64,000 nucleotides of DNA, taken from assembly GCA_033002965.1 (NCBI GenBank), contig JAURVB010014120.1, positions 62,001-126,000 on the forward strand, written 5' to 3'. The stretch is from Piper betle. Its lineage: Eukaryota > Streptophyta > Magnoliopsida > Piperales > Piperaceae. A model generated the notes under the pieces. That model made no database searches and was not told where the DNA came from. It worked only from the letters and a program-made list of their open reading frames with translations. This document shows, one piece after another, positions 1-11,599 of the stretch. Each line of letters begins with the position of its first letter. Positions within the stretch are counted from its first letter, which is position 1. The position numbers were made by a program, and so were the translations under genes.

Positions 1-2215
1 CGCTGCCGAGCGGTGGTCCCCTGCCACCCCGCCTGCGGCCCCCGGCTGCAGCCCAGCCTACTGCCCCCACCGGGCGGCGGTGGCAGGTCGCCAGCGGTGA
101 GGTGGCACGACAGAGGGGGAGGGTAGCAGGGGAGGGTAGTTTCGTAATAAAAACTTGACTCGATCTCGACTCGAGTTAAATTTTTATTACGAAATAAATA
201 TTAAAAAAATAAAATAATTTCGTAATAAAAATATGACTCAGTCCCAACTCGTGTTAATATTACGAAATAAATTTTTTTAAAAATAAAATATTTTCATAAT
301 AAAAACTTGACTCGATCCCGCGTTGGGGATGTCAGTGATGGTAATTTCATAATAAAAACTTAACTTGCTCCCGACTCGAGTCAATATTAAGAAATTAATT
401 TTAAAAATAAAATAAAATAATTTTGTAATAAAAACTTAACTCGCTCCCTACTCGAGTCAATATTATGAAATAAAATTTAAAAAATTAAAATAATTTGTAA
501 TAAAAACTTGACTTGCTCCTAACTCGATTCAATATTAAAAATAAAATTTAAAAATAAAAATAAAAATTAAATACCATAAAATAAAAATTTGACTCATTCT
601 CGACTCAAATCATTATTACAAAATAAAATTAAAAATAAAATAAAATAATTTCGAAATAAAAACTTAACTCTCTCCCATCTTAAGTTAATATTATGAAATT
701 AATTTAAAAAATAAAATAAAATAATTTTATAATAAAACTTGACTCATTCCCTACTCGAGTCAATATTATGAAATAAAATTTTAAAAAAATATAAAAATAA
801 TTTCTTAATAAAAACTTAACCTCCCCGCCCCCCCCCCACCCCCCCTCGCTCCTGCCCGAAGCGGCCATCCCCCTGCCTGCGGCCACGGTCCCCCTCGAGC
901 TGCAGCCCAACCCCCTACTGCCCCCCACCCCACGGGCGGCCGGCGGTCCCAACTCGTGTTAAATTTTTATTACGAAATAAATATTTTAAAAAATAAAATA
1001 ATTTCGTAATAAAAATATGACTCAGTCCTAACTCGTGTTAATATTACGAAATAATTTTTTTAAAAAATAAAATATTTTTATAATAAAAACTTAACTCGAT
1101 CTCGCACAGGGGATGTTGGTGATGGTAATTTCGTAATAAAAACTTGACTTACTCCTGATTCTCCCGTCTCGAGTTAATATTATGAAATTAATTTTAAAAA
1201 ATAAAATAAAATAATTTTATAATAAAACTTGACTCGTTCCCTACTCTAGTCAATATTATGAAATAAAATTTTAAAAAATATAAAAGTAATTTCATAATAA
1301 AGATTTGACTCGCTCGTGACTCGATTCAATATAACGAAATAAATTTTTAAAAAATTCAAAAATAAAATACCATAAAATAAAAACTTGACTCGAGTGGGGA
1401 ACGAGTCACGTTTTTATTTTATGATATTTTATTTTTAAAATTTATTTCATAATATTGAATCGAGTTAAGTTTTTATTAAGAAATTATTTGTAGATTTTTT
1501 TAAATTTTATTTTATAATATTGACTCTTGTCTAGAGCGAGTCAAGTTTTTATTACAAAATTATTTTATTTTATTTTTTAAAATTTATTTCGGAATATTCA
1601 CTCGAGTGAGAAGCGAGTCAAATTTTTATTACGAAATTGCCATCAGACCGCCGCACCCTCCCCCCCTCTATTTTTGCCATCACCGTTGTTTTTTTGTGCC
1701 ATCGTCGGCTGTGTTTGCACGTGATGTCGGCAGGCAATTGTGGCGTTACGGGCAAAGAGGGGGAGGGAAATATGGCGGCAGGGGGAGACTGCGCAGGGTG
1801 GGGGCAAAATTGGGTGGGTGGGTGGGGGGGGGTGAAGCGCGGCCCTGGGGGCGCGGACAGGTGGGCCGCTGGGTAGATGCCCGGTGGCAGCCGGGCAGGG
1901 GCAGGGGTAGGGGGTGGTGGGAGGGGGTCAGGGGGGCGGCAAGAGGCGAGGTAGGGGGCCTGGGCCGATGGGGGCAGGGTGTGGGTGGCGGTAGAGAGGC
2001 GGTCGGCAAGCGGCGGCATTGGTGGGGCCTGACTTATGGGCTTGCTCATGCTCGGGCGGTGGCCCGGGATGTGGCCTAGCTCACGGGTGGGGGCGAGGAG
2101 GTGGTGGGGGCCCAGGATGTGTGGGTTGGCTCTCGAACGGGGCTCGAGATGCAGGCTGCCACTGGCAGGGGCAGGGGCCGGGAGGCAGGGCTAGCTGCCA
2201 GAAATAGTCGGCAAT
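1..2215. repeat. Degenerate satellite-like array, LTR-related
   Basis: AT-rich monomers of about 76 bp, each with a TTGACTCG…CTCGAGTCAATATTA core followed by GAAATAAA and A/T runs, recur at roughly 157, 234, 310, 362, 438, 510, 591, 666 and 742 and again from about 960. GC-rich blocks flank and split them (1–135, 820–950, 1650–2210). A larger unit of about 785 bp, made of a GC block plus several AT monomers, is present twice (from about 31 and from about 876). The same core occurs once near the 3' end of the family 1 LTRs in this window (around 18725 and 50175), also just after a GC-rich block, so the array is inferred to derive from such an LTR. The reading frames in the GC-rich parts are low-complexity and are not called as genes. 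Confidence 0.75.
1312..1482. repeat. Near-perfect inverted repeat (palindrome)
   Basis: The array changes orientation here. The inner arms, about 1358–1392 and 1402–1436, pair with few mismatches around a 9-base spacer. The pairing continues outward to about 1312 and 1482 with more mismatches. Left of this point the monomers read GACTCG in the plus orientation, and right of it they read in reverse, running into a GC-rich block at 1650. Confidence 0.75.
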
Positions 2216-2245
2216 GAAAGGAAAGGGGTGGGAGCTGATTACGGG

Positions 2246-2855
2246 TAGGGTTGGTAATTGAACGAGCCAGCTCGTGAGCATTTAACGTTCGACTCGGCTT
2301 GACTCGACTCGAAACTCGACATTTAAATGCTCGAGCTCGAACTTGACTCGAACTCGAATCTTATGAGCCGAGCTTGACCAAGGTCGTGTGCGACTCGACT
2401 CGACTCGGTTATAACTCAAACTCGACTCGAATTCGACTCGTGGCTCGACCGAACTCAACTCGATAAAATAATATAATAATATAGTTTTATATTATATTTT
2501 ATTTATTTATTTATTTATTCATACACACACAAAATAATAACAAAAAAGTGAGATAGTTGAGATGGTAAGTATTCACCTTGATGACCTCAAGGTTGTGGGT
2601 TCAGTCCACATTGAGTGTATTTTTTAAGTAGTGGACTTTTGACTTTTAATCGAGCCGGTTTCGAGCTCACGAACGAGCTGGATTCGAGCTCGAAAATATT
2701 AAACAGTTTAAGTGTATTCGAGCACGAGTCGAGTTCGAACACATAAAAGATATTCGAGTCGAACTCGAGCATATATGTTCGAACGAGTTTCGAACTATTC
2801 GAGTCGAGTTCGAACACAAGTCGAGCTCGGCTCGCTCGCTCAATTAACACCCCTA
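2246..2855. mobile_element. Short hAT-like non-autonomous element with internal tRNA-like promoter
   Basis: The ends are imperfect inverted repeats of about 20 bp (TAGGGTTGGTAATTGA… and …CAATTAACACCCCTA). The flanks carry an 8-bp near-duplication, ATTACGGG at 2238–2245 and ATTACGAG at 2856–2863, as expected for hAT-type insertion. Between the ends lie degenerate GACTCGA/CGAGCTCG repeats. At 2554–2565 there is a good Pol III box A (TAGTTGAGATGG) and at 2598–2607 a box B-like GGTTCAGTCC, 32 bp apart, as in a tRNA or tRNA-derived SINE. No protein is encoded. Alternative: a SINE inserted within an older MITE. Confidence 0.6.
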
Positions 2856-2977
2856 ATTACGAGGGTAACGGGTTTAATTATGAACCGCCGGATCTGGGGC
2901 CCACGATCCGAACGATGCATATGCGCGGTATTTTTATGCACAATATCCTTCTATGTACCCGTGTATTCCGTGATTAA

Positions 2978-2985
2978 TGACGTCA
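2978..2985. promoter_or_regulatory. TGACGTCA bZIP-type palindrome upstream of the START gene
   Basis: A perfect TGACGTCA lies 168 bp before the START gene ATG, in its likely proximal promoter. It matches the ACGT-core site bound by plant TGA/bZIP factors. Function is inferred from motif and position only. Confidence 0.35.
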
Positions 2986-3152
2986 CACGCGCGTGTTAAA
3001 AACCCGCCTCCGTCGCCGTCGCTATCGCCGCCACTGACGACTACGAGGCTACGACAGCTGCCGCCGAATGCCGCCGAATGCCGCCGGACTTCGTTCTCCG
3101 GCGGTGACCGATTTCCTCTCCCACCCTCGCCGGGAATCGGCCGGTGCCGGCG

Positions 3153-6100
3153 ATGGAGGCGATCTACGGCAACGTGGCGGCGCTGTTCGGGCGGCCGGAG
3201 GGGGTGGCGGAGGCGGCGATCGACGTCCTGCTCTGTGCCGTCCCGATTTGGGCGGCCGTCATGATCGGCGTCGTCATAGGCTGGTCGTGGCGCCCCCGGT
3301 GTACCAGCCTTGTCTTCCTCGGCCTCCGCTCCCGCCTCCGGTTCCTTTGGACCACCGCCGCTCCCGTTCCGCCCGGGTTCTGCCCCCACCGGCTTTGGCT
3401 CGCCCTCACCGCGCTGTCCGTGTTCTCCGTCTGAGGCCGGCTGTGGTCCTCCTTCCTCGGCAAGTCGGCATCGGCGGCGACCGGTAATGTTGCCGGCGGT
3501 GTTGGTCGCGACGATGGGTGAGTGGGCAGGCTTTTGCTTTTTTGTTTTTTTATTGATGGTAGTTTGGGGTCTGAATTGATGAAAGATGGCATTTCTTGGA
3601 GCTAAATGCAGGGAGATGATAATTTGTAAAGAGGTCGATTTCTGATTGATTATGTCGAAGTTTGATTAGAAATCTTGAATTGCTTCTGTGGTTGTTAATG
3701 GGAGTTTTATATTTTAGGGTCTGGATTGATGAAAGGTGGCCTTTTTTTGGTTTTTGTGAAGATTGGAGCTATGTGCGGAATGATTAAGTTCATACTATGT
3801 GAAGATTAGATTTCTGATTAATTATGTTGAAATTTGAGTGGCAATGTCAAATTGCTTTCTTGGTTATTAATTTGTCTGACTTTAGATTTAGTTTGATTTT
3901 GGATATCGCCAAGAATTGTGGTTTGTAATAATCTATTTAATGATGCAAATTTTCGGCTTGAACATATGAGTTTGCCAAATTGAATCTCTGTGGATATTAT
4001 GCATTTTATTCCCCTTTCAGTTTTGTTTTCTTCTCTGCGCCATATGTTGCAATGTGTGGCTGACTGATTTAGTGCATATGATGTGTTGCTTGAATCATAA
4101 AGATGTATACATACTTGTTCTGGAATTAATTTGTGTGCAAGCGTTTTGGTTTTGGCAAGTGTTGTGCTTTAAATTTCCATGTTCACCGATATATTTATTA
4201 GATTAGCATAGCATGGGCATTGAAGAAAAGATTTATACATTCCTTTTTGTAATCAGTGTCTATTTATGCAATTAGCATTGACGTCAGTATAGGGGTTGGA
4301 TTACTTTTCACGAAAAGCTAATCGTCTGTGTGATGTTTTGCAGATTGACTGGGGATTCTTCAGAAGTAGACGAGGATAATGTGACTGAAAAAGATCTTGA
4401 GCGTCTTTTGCATCTCCTAGGCGGTTTAGGCGACTCTGCATGGCAGCATATGATGGATCACTCCACCCCAAACTTGGCATATCAAGCTTGGCGTTATGAA
4501 CCTGAGGTAGATCTATTTTTCCTCTCCTATTTTTCATGTATATATTATATAGTCACTTAAAGTTTATTTAGCACAATTTACAGGAGTTGATTTTCCAGAC
4601 AATTGCTGCTATGCTGTAATCTAAATTTTGACCAATCGATCAATCATAAGATAAAGTTTGCTCCCGATCATATATGCATTGTTATTTTAGATGCTGAAGC
4701 ATATGCATTGAGAATGAGACAATATTTTGGATTTAAAGGTATCTGTTGTACACTTTATTCTTCCAGGCGGGTCCTGTTATTTATGGAAGTAGAACTGTAT
4801 TTGAAGATGTGACTCCAGAATTGGCGAGAGATTTCTTTTGGGATGATGACTTTCGGCCTAAATGGGATCCAATGCTTTCATACTTCAAAACTTTGGAGGA
4901 ATGCCCTGTTACAGGAGAAATGATTGTTCACTGGATAAAGAAAGTAACGTTATATCCTTTTGTTTGAATATTCCTTTTCTGGTTCATGTCATACATGTTT
5001 TGCTATTCTTCATTTGTTTACTGCACGCCTTGAACTGATTTCTGCTACTTTTGTTATGGCAGTTCCCTTTCTTCTGCAGCGATCGAGAATACATCATGGG
5101 TCGACGAATATGGGAATCTTCAGAAACATTTTATTGCGTCACAAAGGTTTGATAAAAATTGTATAAATTTCCATCGTGTTCTCAATGTTGACTGGTAACT
5201 ACTTTGGCACGTGTGTAGCAAGTTACGAACTGTGCCTTATTATAAGATCAAGAAAGCTCTTGCGTATCTCAAGTAATTTTAGATGTTATTATTTGTATTT
5301 CTTTCATGTGGATTTTAGGGCATTTACAGTTTCAACTTTCATGTTCATTTGTTCATTTCTAATTTCGGTTTTATATTTTTGTCATACAATACTCTTTCAA
5401 ATCCATGCTGCTGAACGTCGCCTAGCTGGGACAACTGTAATTGTTGATTATGCCAATAGTTCTCATGCAAACTTTTGTTAAAAGAAAAAGAAAATGAATG
5501 AAGTTGAGTTTAACACTAAAATACAGGGGGTACCATATCCTGGATTGCCCAAGCATGATAGGCCAAGGCGTGTGGAGCTTTATTATTCAAGTTGGCGTAT
5601 CAGACCTGGTACAAATTTACAGCTCTTTGTAGAAAAGAACTGTATTTTCATCAAGTCTGTTAGCCTTTCTGAAACCTTAATATCTAGAATATTTTTCCTT
5701 CTTATTCAAACAATGTGTCACATATACAGTTGAATCACGCAAAGGTGATGGGCAACTATCTGCTTGTGAAGTGACCCTGGTTCACTATGAAGACATGGGC
5801 ATCCCTAAAGATGTAGCCAAGGTTGGACTTCGCCATGGCATGTGGGGAGCCGTAAAAAAACTACATTCTGGCATGAGAGCATACCAATTTGCCCGAAAAT
5901 CTGATGCATCGATCTCCAGATGCGCACTAATGGCTCGAATAACTACAAAACTCCCTCTCAACAATGCAATGGTATCTTTAGATCCAGAGCTTGCTCCCTC
6001 AGAAGATAAAGTTGAACCTTTGAACTTGAACAAGATGGACCATGGCGCCCACTGGAAGTGGTTGGTCTTAGGCGCAGTTGCTGTTGTCTGTGGTCTACAA

Positions 6101-6160
6101 ACAGGAGTCATTGGCAAAGCTTTAATGTTTGGAGCAGCAAGGAAGCTTGGGCGGAGTTGA
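3153..6160 (+). CDS. START-domain (polyketide cyclase/lipid transport superfamily) membrane protein, with premature stop
   Basis: Six exons with GT–AG borders: 3153–3517, 4344–4506, 4767–4943, 5063–5146, 5527–5608 and 5730–6160. Together they give 434 codons in one phase-consistent frame. The product resembles plant START-domain proteins of unknown ligand. Hydrophobic segments lie at residues ~24–45 (after a short N-terminus) and ~399–420, with the START/lipid-binding fold between about 140 and 355. Recognisable family motifs are WLxxLL-type helices before the domain, FFWDDDFRPKWDPM, REYIMGRRIWES, RRVELYYSSW and VTLVHYEDMGIPKDVAK. The role inferred from the family is binding or transfer of a lipid at a membrane. 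An in-frame TGA interrupts codon 94 (3432–3434), although the exon continues in the same frame to a good donor with family-like residues after the stop (GRLWSSFLGKS). The start at 3153 is the ATG beginning MEAIYGN; an in-frame GTG lies just upstream. It is either a recent pseudogene or null allele, or a base error. Confidence 0.85.
3432..3434 (+). other. In-frame TGA in exon 1 of the START gene
   Basis: Codon 94 reads TGA directly after …ALSVFSV. The family commonly has a Cys here, one substitution away (TGC or TGT). The reading frame is open on both sides. No short intron with good borders would remove the codon. Confidence 0.8.
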
Positions 6161-7764
6161 GCAAATCCCATTTTTGTTCTTTTGACGTTGTTTCAAACAT
6201 GTTTGAACAAGATGATGAGTCATGCAATGTGCTCTGTATTTACCTAATCGAATTGTGATTATGGGATGTGAGAGCAACCGTATAAGATGTGTACATTATA
6301 ATGGCATTCAAATTACATCATATAGCATCTCAAATTTGGAGGGTGAGGTGCATGAATTTGTAGAGCTTTACATGAAACCTACATAGACCAAAAGTTGTGT
6401 TACAGAACTCAACCTCCCATAGCGAGTTTTTGCAGGGTATCTAATGAACTCCTGCAGATAACAAGACCCTAAAGGACTGGCTTTTTATCAGACAAATGGT
6501 TGGCAGACTTTATAATCATTAATGCCAAACAGATTGATTATTGAAAGACTGTTGGAAATCACTAATGCCAATAAGAAATTCTGAGCATGTTTAACCTACT
6601 ATTGAAAGCAAAATGGGCAGACTATTGATGATCATTTGTTTCAAATTGATCACATCTTACAGAATTAGATATCCATTTTACTACTAGAAAATTAAATTTA
6701 ATGCAGGCGATAAATAAATATGAAATTTACCTCCTCGTGAAGCCAAACTCGAAATATCATGTATGGAAATTGATCGATCAAGGCAGTGGTGCCACTTCGT
6801 CTAAGGTAATGCTATAGCGTCCGTTCCCTTTGGCACTACATCCAACCTTCCCTTTGAGCCTCAAACTGAGAGAAATACAAAGAGTTGTTACAATCATTAT
6901 GACCAACAAATAATCCACTAATGATACTATTTGGCAACCATGAAAAATATAGATACCCTTTCGGTCCTAAAAGAAATGCTGATCATGATCCAATTCCACA
7001 CATAGGATGACACAGAATTGCAACTGTTTATATGTTGCAAGCATTGCATTGTTGCCTTGCTACACACTTGACCCCAACAAGGAAGGGATCCTGGACATTT
7101 ATACAATACATCTCCATACCTTGGAAAATGTGCCAAGTAAAACACAAGAGCTTCCATGGAAAAGTGGTCCCGGATCCTATATAAAAAGAAACAAGCTCTT
7201 TTTGTCAACAAAAATGTTTGAAATAAATGAACAGAGAAGAAAACTAATATAAATATTTTCAAAGCCATCAAAGTTGCAGTAAAAGATGCATGAAAAAAAA
7301 TTGTCATGCCAGGGATCACACTTCATGGGAAAAATGTGCACTTAAGTAATATGATAAGTAAAACTAAGTGTATTGTTACGAGGAACTTTAAAAGTGAAAA
7401 AGTGGATATAACACATTAACTACAATATTTCCTATGTTACTAATTTCTAAGTCAATAAACGCTCCAACCTAATTAGAGGAAAAAGCAAACAAACAAAACA
7501 AAACAGGACTGGAGTAACTTGCTCAAAACATATTCATTCACCTGTCAGCAAATCTCTTGGCATCAATGATTGTCATGTAGCTTCGACATAGAAGACAATG
7601 TAAACTTTTTGGCAGTCACAGGAACTACCATTCAGAATGATGGATGAGGTGCTTCAACTTGTTTCTTCCAAGTTTCTTTGTATTGAGTTGGCAGACAACA
7701 ATCAATTAGAGGCTCGTGAACCATTTGAAACCAAGAAACTCATTAGATGGAGAATCAGCCAGAA
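6161..7764. other. Intergenic region between convergent START and PPR genes
   Basis: This holds the presumed 3' UTRs of two genes that converge. It is AT-rich with no supported coding region. Short open frames at 6927–7319 (–) and 7007–7252 (+) overlap each other and show no family resemblance. Confidence 0.6.
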
Positions 7765-9711
7765 TCAAATATGAATGCTGATATATTTATTAGCAGATGA
7801 AAAATTGGGAAGTTTCCTGATAATCTCTTCGGAATCTTCACTTTCAGCCAGTAAGTTTAGAATGATAGTAACGGTGGCAGCATCAGGAGGAATGCTTTTC
7901 TCAATCATTTTTGGTAGAAGTTGAATTGCCTTATCTATTTCATTTTTTATGCAGTAACTATGCAATAATGTATTAAAAGTAAAAACATTAGGTTCACAAC
8001 CTTGCTTTTCCATCTTCACCATCAAATCATGTGCTTCCTGCAATTTCCCACACTTACAAAGTGCATTGATAAATGTTGTATATGTCACAACATCTGGCAA
8101 CAGTCCATGGTATATGAACTCTTTAAATAGCATTTTGGCCATGTTAAGCTGTCCAGCCTTGCACCAACCATGTATAAGTAAGTTACAGATCCTGATGTTG
8201 GGTTGAATTCCATTTTCACTGAAAGTCCGAAAGAAATGAATTGCCTCTACAATGTGTTGACCCTTGCATAGTCCGTATATCAGTGTGTCATAAGTCGAAT
8301 CATTGGGAATTAATCCATTCTCTTGCATTTCATTGAAAAGATCAAGCGCCCTATGGACCTTCTCTTCACTCAGGAGTCCTCCCAACAATGTGTTATAAGT
8401 GATGATTGTAGGCTTTACACCAGAATTGAACATTTCTTCAAAGATCCCCATGGCCTTATCCACTCTTCCATTCTTGCAATAGCAGTTAAGCATTATGTTA
8501 TAAGTGACAACATCACATTGCTGGCCTTTCTCAATCATTGACTGAAAAATCTTTTCAGCTTCAGAAATCTGACCCTGAAGGCATAGACCATCCATCAAAG
8601 TGTTGAACGTAAATCTGTCAGCTCTCTCACCAACCTTAATCATCACATTGAGCAAGCAGTATGCGTCTTTTACCTGCCCTACCTTGCACAGAGAACTCAT
8701 CAGAACATTGTAAGTCACCACATTCGGCAACACCCGCCGCACCCCCATTTCGCCAAACACTTTCATAGCTTCGTCCAATTTACCAGCACTACACAGCCCT
8801 TGAATCAAAGTAGTGTAAACAACAACATCAGGTCCAATCCCATCATTCAACATTTCACTAAAAATCTCCAATGCCTGATCAACCAATCCATAATCACACA
8901 AACTCTTAACAATAATCGTATACGAAACTAACGACGGGCGAACCCTACCACCTACACTAACCATCTCTCTATGCAACTTAAAAGCAGGACCTACCAATCC
9001 TTTCCTACACAAACCATGAATCAAGGTTCCATAAGTAACCACATTGTATGGATACCCATTCTCCACCAAATCAATAAGAAACTCCGTCGCCTCCCCGAAC
9101 CGATCCTCTACACACAACCCTTTCAACAAACTAGTCAAAACAACCGCATTCACACCATGCCCGCTCTTGAGCATTTCGCCGAACACGACAAAGGCGCAAC
9201 CTGCACACCCCAAATGGGCGTAGCAGTTCAACAGAACACTCAACGTATAGTAGTCCCTCCGAACGCCGGCGACCCACATCTCCCGACAAAGCATCACGAC
9301 GTCGGAAAAGCACCGGCTTTTAGCGATTTTCTTCAACAGGAGGTTGAAGCTCGACGCTTCCGGTAGTGGGTCGGCCAGGAGCATTTTTCGGAAGGCAGAG
9401 ACGTCGTCGGAGACGGCGGCGTGGTCGATCAGGCGCTTCTTCACCGGGGAGTGGAAAAGGTCGGTGCTTTCGGTGGCCGGCGGTGGGAGGAGAGAGTGGC
9501 GCCGGCGAAGAGGAGGGAAAGGGGGAAGGGGAGTTTTGCGGTGGAGGGTGGCGAGCTTAGAAGATGTAACCATGGCCGCCGCCGGAGACGGGAAATGGGA
9601 CGGCGTTCGCCGGCGGCAACCCGGTACGCTAAATAAAAGTCGATTAAGCAAGTGAAAGGTAGATTGACATAACAAGGGTTCACAGTTGGGGAATTGCTCT
9701 TCTTCTTCCAT
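7765..9711 (-). CDS. P-class pentatricopeptide repeat (PPR) protein
   Basis: A single intact exon of 648 codons without frameshift. From about residue 120 to 645 there are fourteen tandem 35-residue PPR motifs plus a partial fifteenth, with the usual pattern VVTYNxLIxGLCKxGxxxxAxxxFxEM…PN/PD. There is no E, E+ or DYW extension after the last repeat, so it is P class. Family members bind organellar RNA, one base per repeat, and act in processing, stability or translation in mitochondria or plastids. The segment from Met47 (codon at 9571–9573) is Ser/Arg/Pro-rich and looks like a transit peptide, so translation may start there rather than at the first ATG (9709–9711). The first 46 residues are acidic at the start and unlike a presequence. 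The RNA target cannot be read reliably. It lies convergent to the START gene and about 1.9 kb from H1. Confidence 0.93.
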   Translation of the reverse strand: MEEEEQFPNCEPLLCQSTFHLLNRLLFSVPGCRRRTPSHFPSPAAAMVTSSKLATLHRKTPLPPFPPLRRRHSLLPPPATESTDLFHSPVKKRLIDHAAVSDDVSAFRKMLLADPLPEASSFNLLLKKIAKSRCFSDVVMLCREMWVAGVRRDYYTLSVLLNCYAHLGCAGCAFVVFGEMLKSGHGVNAVVLTSLLKGLCVEDRFGEATEFLIDLVENGYPYNVVTYGTLIHGLCRKGLVGPAFKLHREMVSVGGRVRPSLVSYTIIVKSLCDYGLVDQALEIFSEMLNDGIGPDVVVYTTLIQGLCSAGKLDEAMKVFGEMGVRRVLPNVVTYNVLMSSLCKVGQVKDAYCLLNVMIKVGERADRFTFNTLMDGLCLQGQISEAEKIFQSMIEKGQQCDVVTYNIMLNCYCKNGRVDKAMGIFEEMFNSGVKPTIITYNTLLGGLLSEEKVHRALDLFNEMQENGLIPNDSTYDTLIYGLCKGQHIVEAIHFFRTFSENGIQPNIRICNLLIHGWCKAGQLNMAKMLFKEFIYHGLLPDVVTYTTFINALCKCGKLQEAHDLMVKMEKQGCEPNVFTFNTLLHSYCIKNEIDKAIQLLPKMIEKSIPPDAATVTIILNLLAESEDSEEIIRKLPNFSSANKYISIHI

Positions 9712-11599
9712 TTTAATTATTGTTGTTGCCTAATCTGAGAATTAGTCCCCACTAAATATAATTTTGTATTAAAAGGTTATTAGGACTTCCCTCGGGAATT
9801 AGGACACTCAGTTTTGAGTCGGACTTCTAATTTTATTTTATTTTTAAATAAGATCAATATACTTGTACTTGTCTTGGAAAAAAATTATTAAAATTGGAAG
9901 AATAAAAATAATAAGTGTAAAAAATATAATTTTTTGATACATCAAAATGCTTTAAGGAAGTAAAGTGATTTATTTTTTCAAGTGATTCTATTTTGAGTAC
10001 CCACCTTGGGCTTCAACTGGTTTTGGTTTTGTTGATGGACATCATGAATACAGAAAATTAAAGATGGTTTTGGTGTTTATATATTCAATTTTAACCGCCT
10101 ATATGATATGATGCTAATATGTATATCAGAAACCATGAATATACTTTGGGTTTTTCAGGTTAAAAAATAGGTATTCATAGTATAATAATTTGTGCTAGCA
10201 ATTTATCCACTTCGAGCATCTCAATTGCTTTGAAAAAAAAAGATGTTAAGTTTTCTCCTTTTTTTTAAAAAAAGGGCACATATATGTTTCCTCCCTTCAA
10301 CATACATATGAAGTGGTAGTACAGACTAGAAAATGGGCAGTGACCCATGCCAGGGGAATTGATTCCCATCAAAATTAAATTAAAGTAAAAGTTTATTAGA
10401 TTGGATAATAATTTCATCAATTCAATTTCCATTCCCTTCCCAAGTTTTTTTTAAAAATATCGTAAATATTTAAATATAAAAATTAGTTAAGTTTACAAAA
10501 TTTTATTAAATATAGTTATTTTTAAAACTTTCCTGACAATTATAAAGGAGTTCCATCAATTTTTATTTAATGACAAAATACCCATAATGTTTATTTTATT
10601 AATATAAAAAATAATGAATAAAAGTCATGATTTTACTAACTTTATTAAAAAATTGCCTATTAATGATAAATAAAATCGAAAATTATTTTATTAATGAGCT
10701 AGCAAAACGATTTTTTTAATTTTGGACCAAAACAATAGAATATATATATAATTTTTGGGCGTTTAAAATTTAAATTTGAAAATATCATATTTTATTAGAA
10801 ATTAATATTTTTTAGTAAGAATAATTTTTTAAAAAAATTAAACATCATTTATCTTATAAAATGCAAGAAAAAATATGTTTAAAAAATATTTATGTTAATA
10901 TCATGAATTAAATATTTTTTTTAAAAATAAATTACTTATATTTAAAAAATATTAAAACTTAACTATTTGTGATATTTTCCTTTGATTAGTCGTCCGTTTC
11001 AAAGCAGTTTTGGGCTACGTTATTTGTTGCACAAATTGGCTTGTAATCGGCACAGTTAGGATAAATCTTAGCATTCCAATATGTCAAAAATACAACGGGG
11101 AAATGATTGGTTTTTCTAGGTCGCACTTTATTGGACAAACATTGGTCGTATTTTATTGGACAAACATCGAAAAGCGACATTGGATGATAATAATTTCATA
11201 AACCGTTCTAATTAGTTGGGATCAGCAACAGTCGATGAATGAGACGGCAAAACTTGCATCGAAATAGCCAGGCCTGTTATGCAAATTACTTATATTGTTT
11301 GATATTAGGAGTAACAAAATGAATTAAGGGTTCCAAAATGGAGTCAAGCCACAAAAAAGCTGGGAATATATTTGATATTCAAATTCCATATTACCCAAAA
11401 GTACATTCGGTTATAATTGAACTCTACTCTATACCCAAAACCACATTCGGTTACACAAGGAAAAGAACCATAATACCCAGCAAACTATTTTTTTTGTTTT
11501 AAGAAAAAAAATGGAAAAAACTACCCACCCTTCTTTATCTAGAAAAATACAAACCCTCTGACCTTCCCTTTTCTACCATTTTTACAAACCCCGGCGAGA
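9712..11599. other. AT-rich intergenic region
   Basis: Contains the PPR upstream region and the H1 downstream region. No coding region is supported. Two short local repeats are visible: a partial repeat of TTTATTGGACAAACAT at about 11127–11166, and two diverged copies of a stretch ending in ACATTCGGTTA at about 11390–11455. Confidence 0.55.

Noticed and set aside
1606..2281. Overlapping long open frames on both strands in GC-rich sequence (up to 157 codons)
   Set aside because: Gly/Arg- or Pro-rich low complexity in every frame, no introns or motifs; they are a by-product of G/C runs in the LTR-related array.
2554..2607. A true tRNA gene
   Set aside because: Only boxes A and B are recognisable; no cloverleaf or acceptor stem is evident, so it is a tRNA-derived repeat at best.
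3432..3434. Selenocysteine recoding of the in-frame TGA
   Set aside because: Flowering plants lack the selenocysteine insertion machinery, so a nonsense mutation or base error is the sound explanation.
9344..9655. Plus-strand frames opposite the PPR 5' end
   Set aside because: Shadows of the Ser/Arg/Pro-rich transit-peptide region of the PPR gene on the minus strand.
7765..9711. Assigning the PPR gene to fertility-restorer (Rf-like) genes
   Set aside because: P-class repeats alone do not show this; no cluster of similar PPR genes is present in the window.
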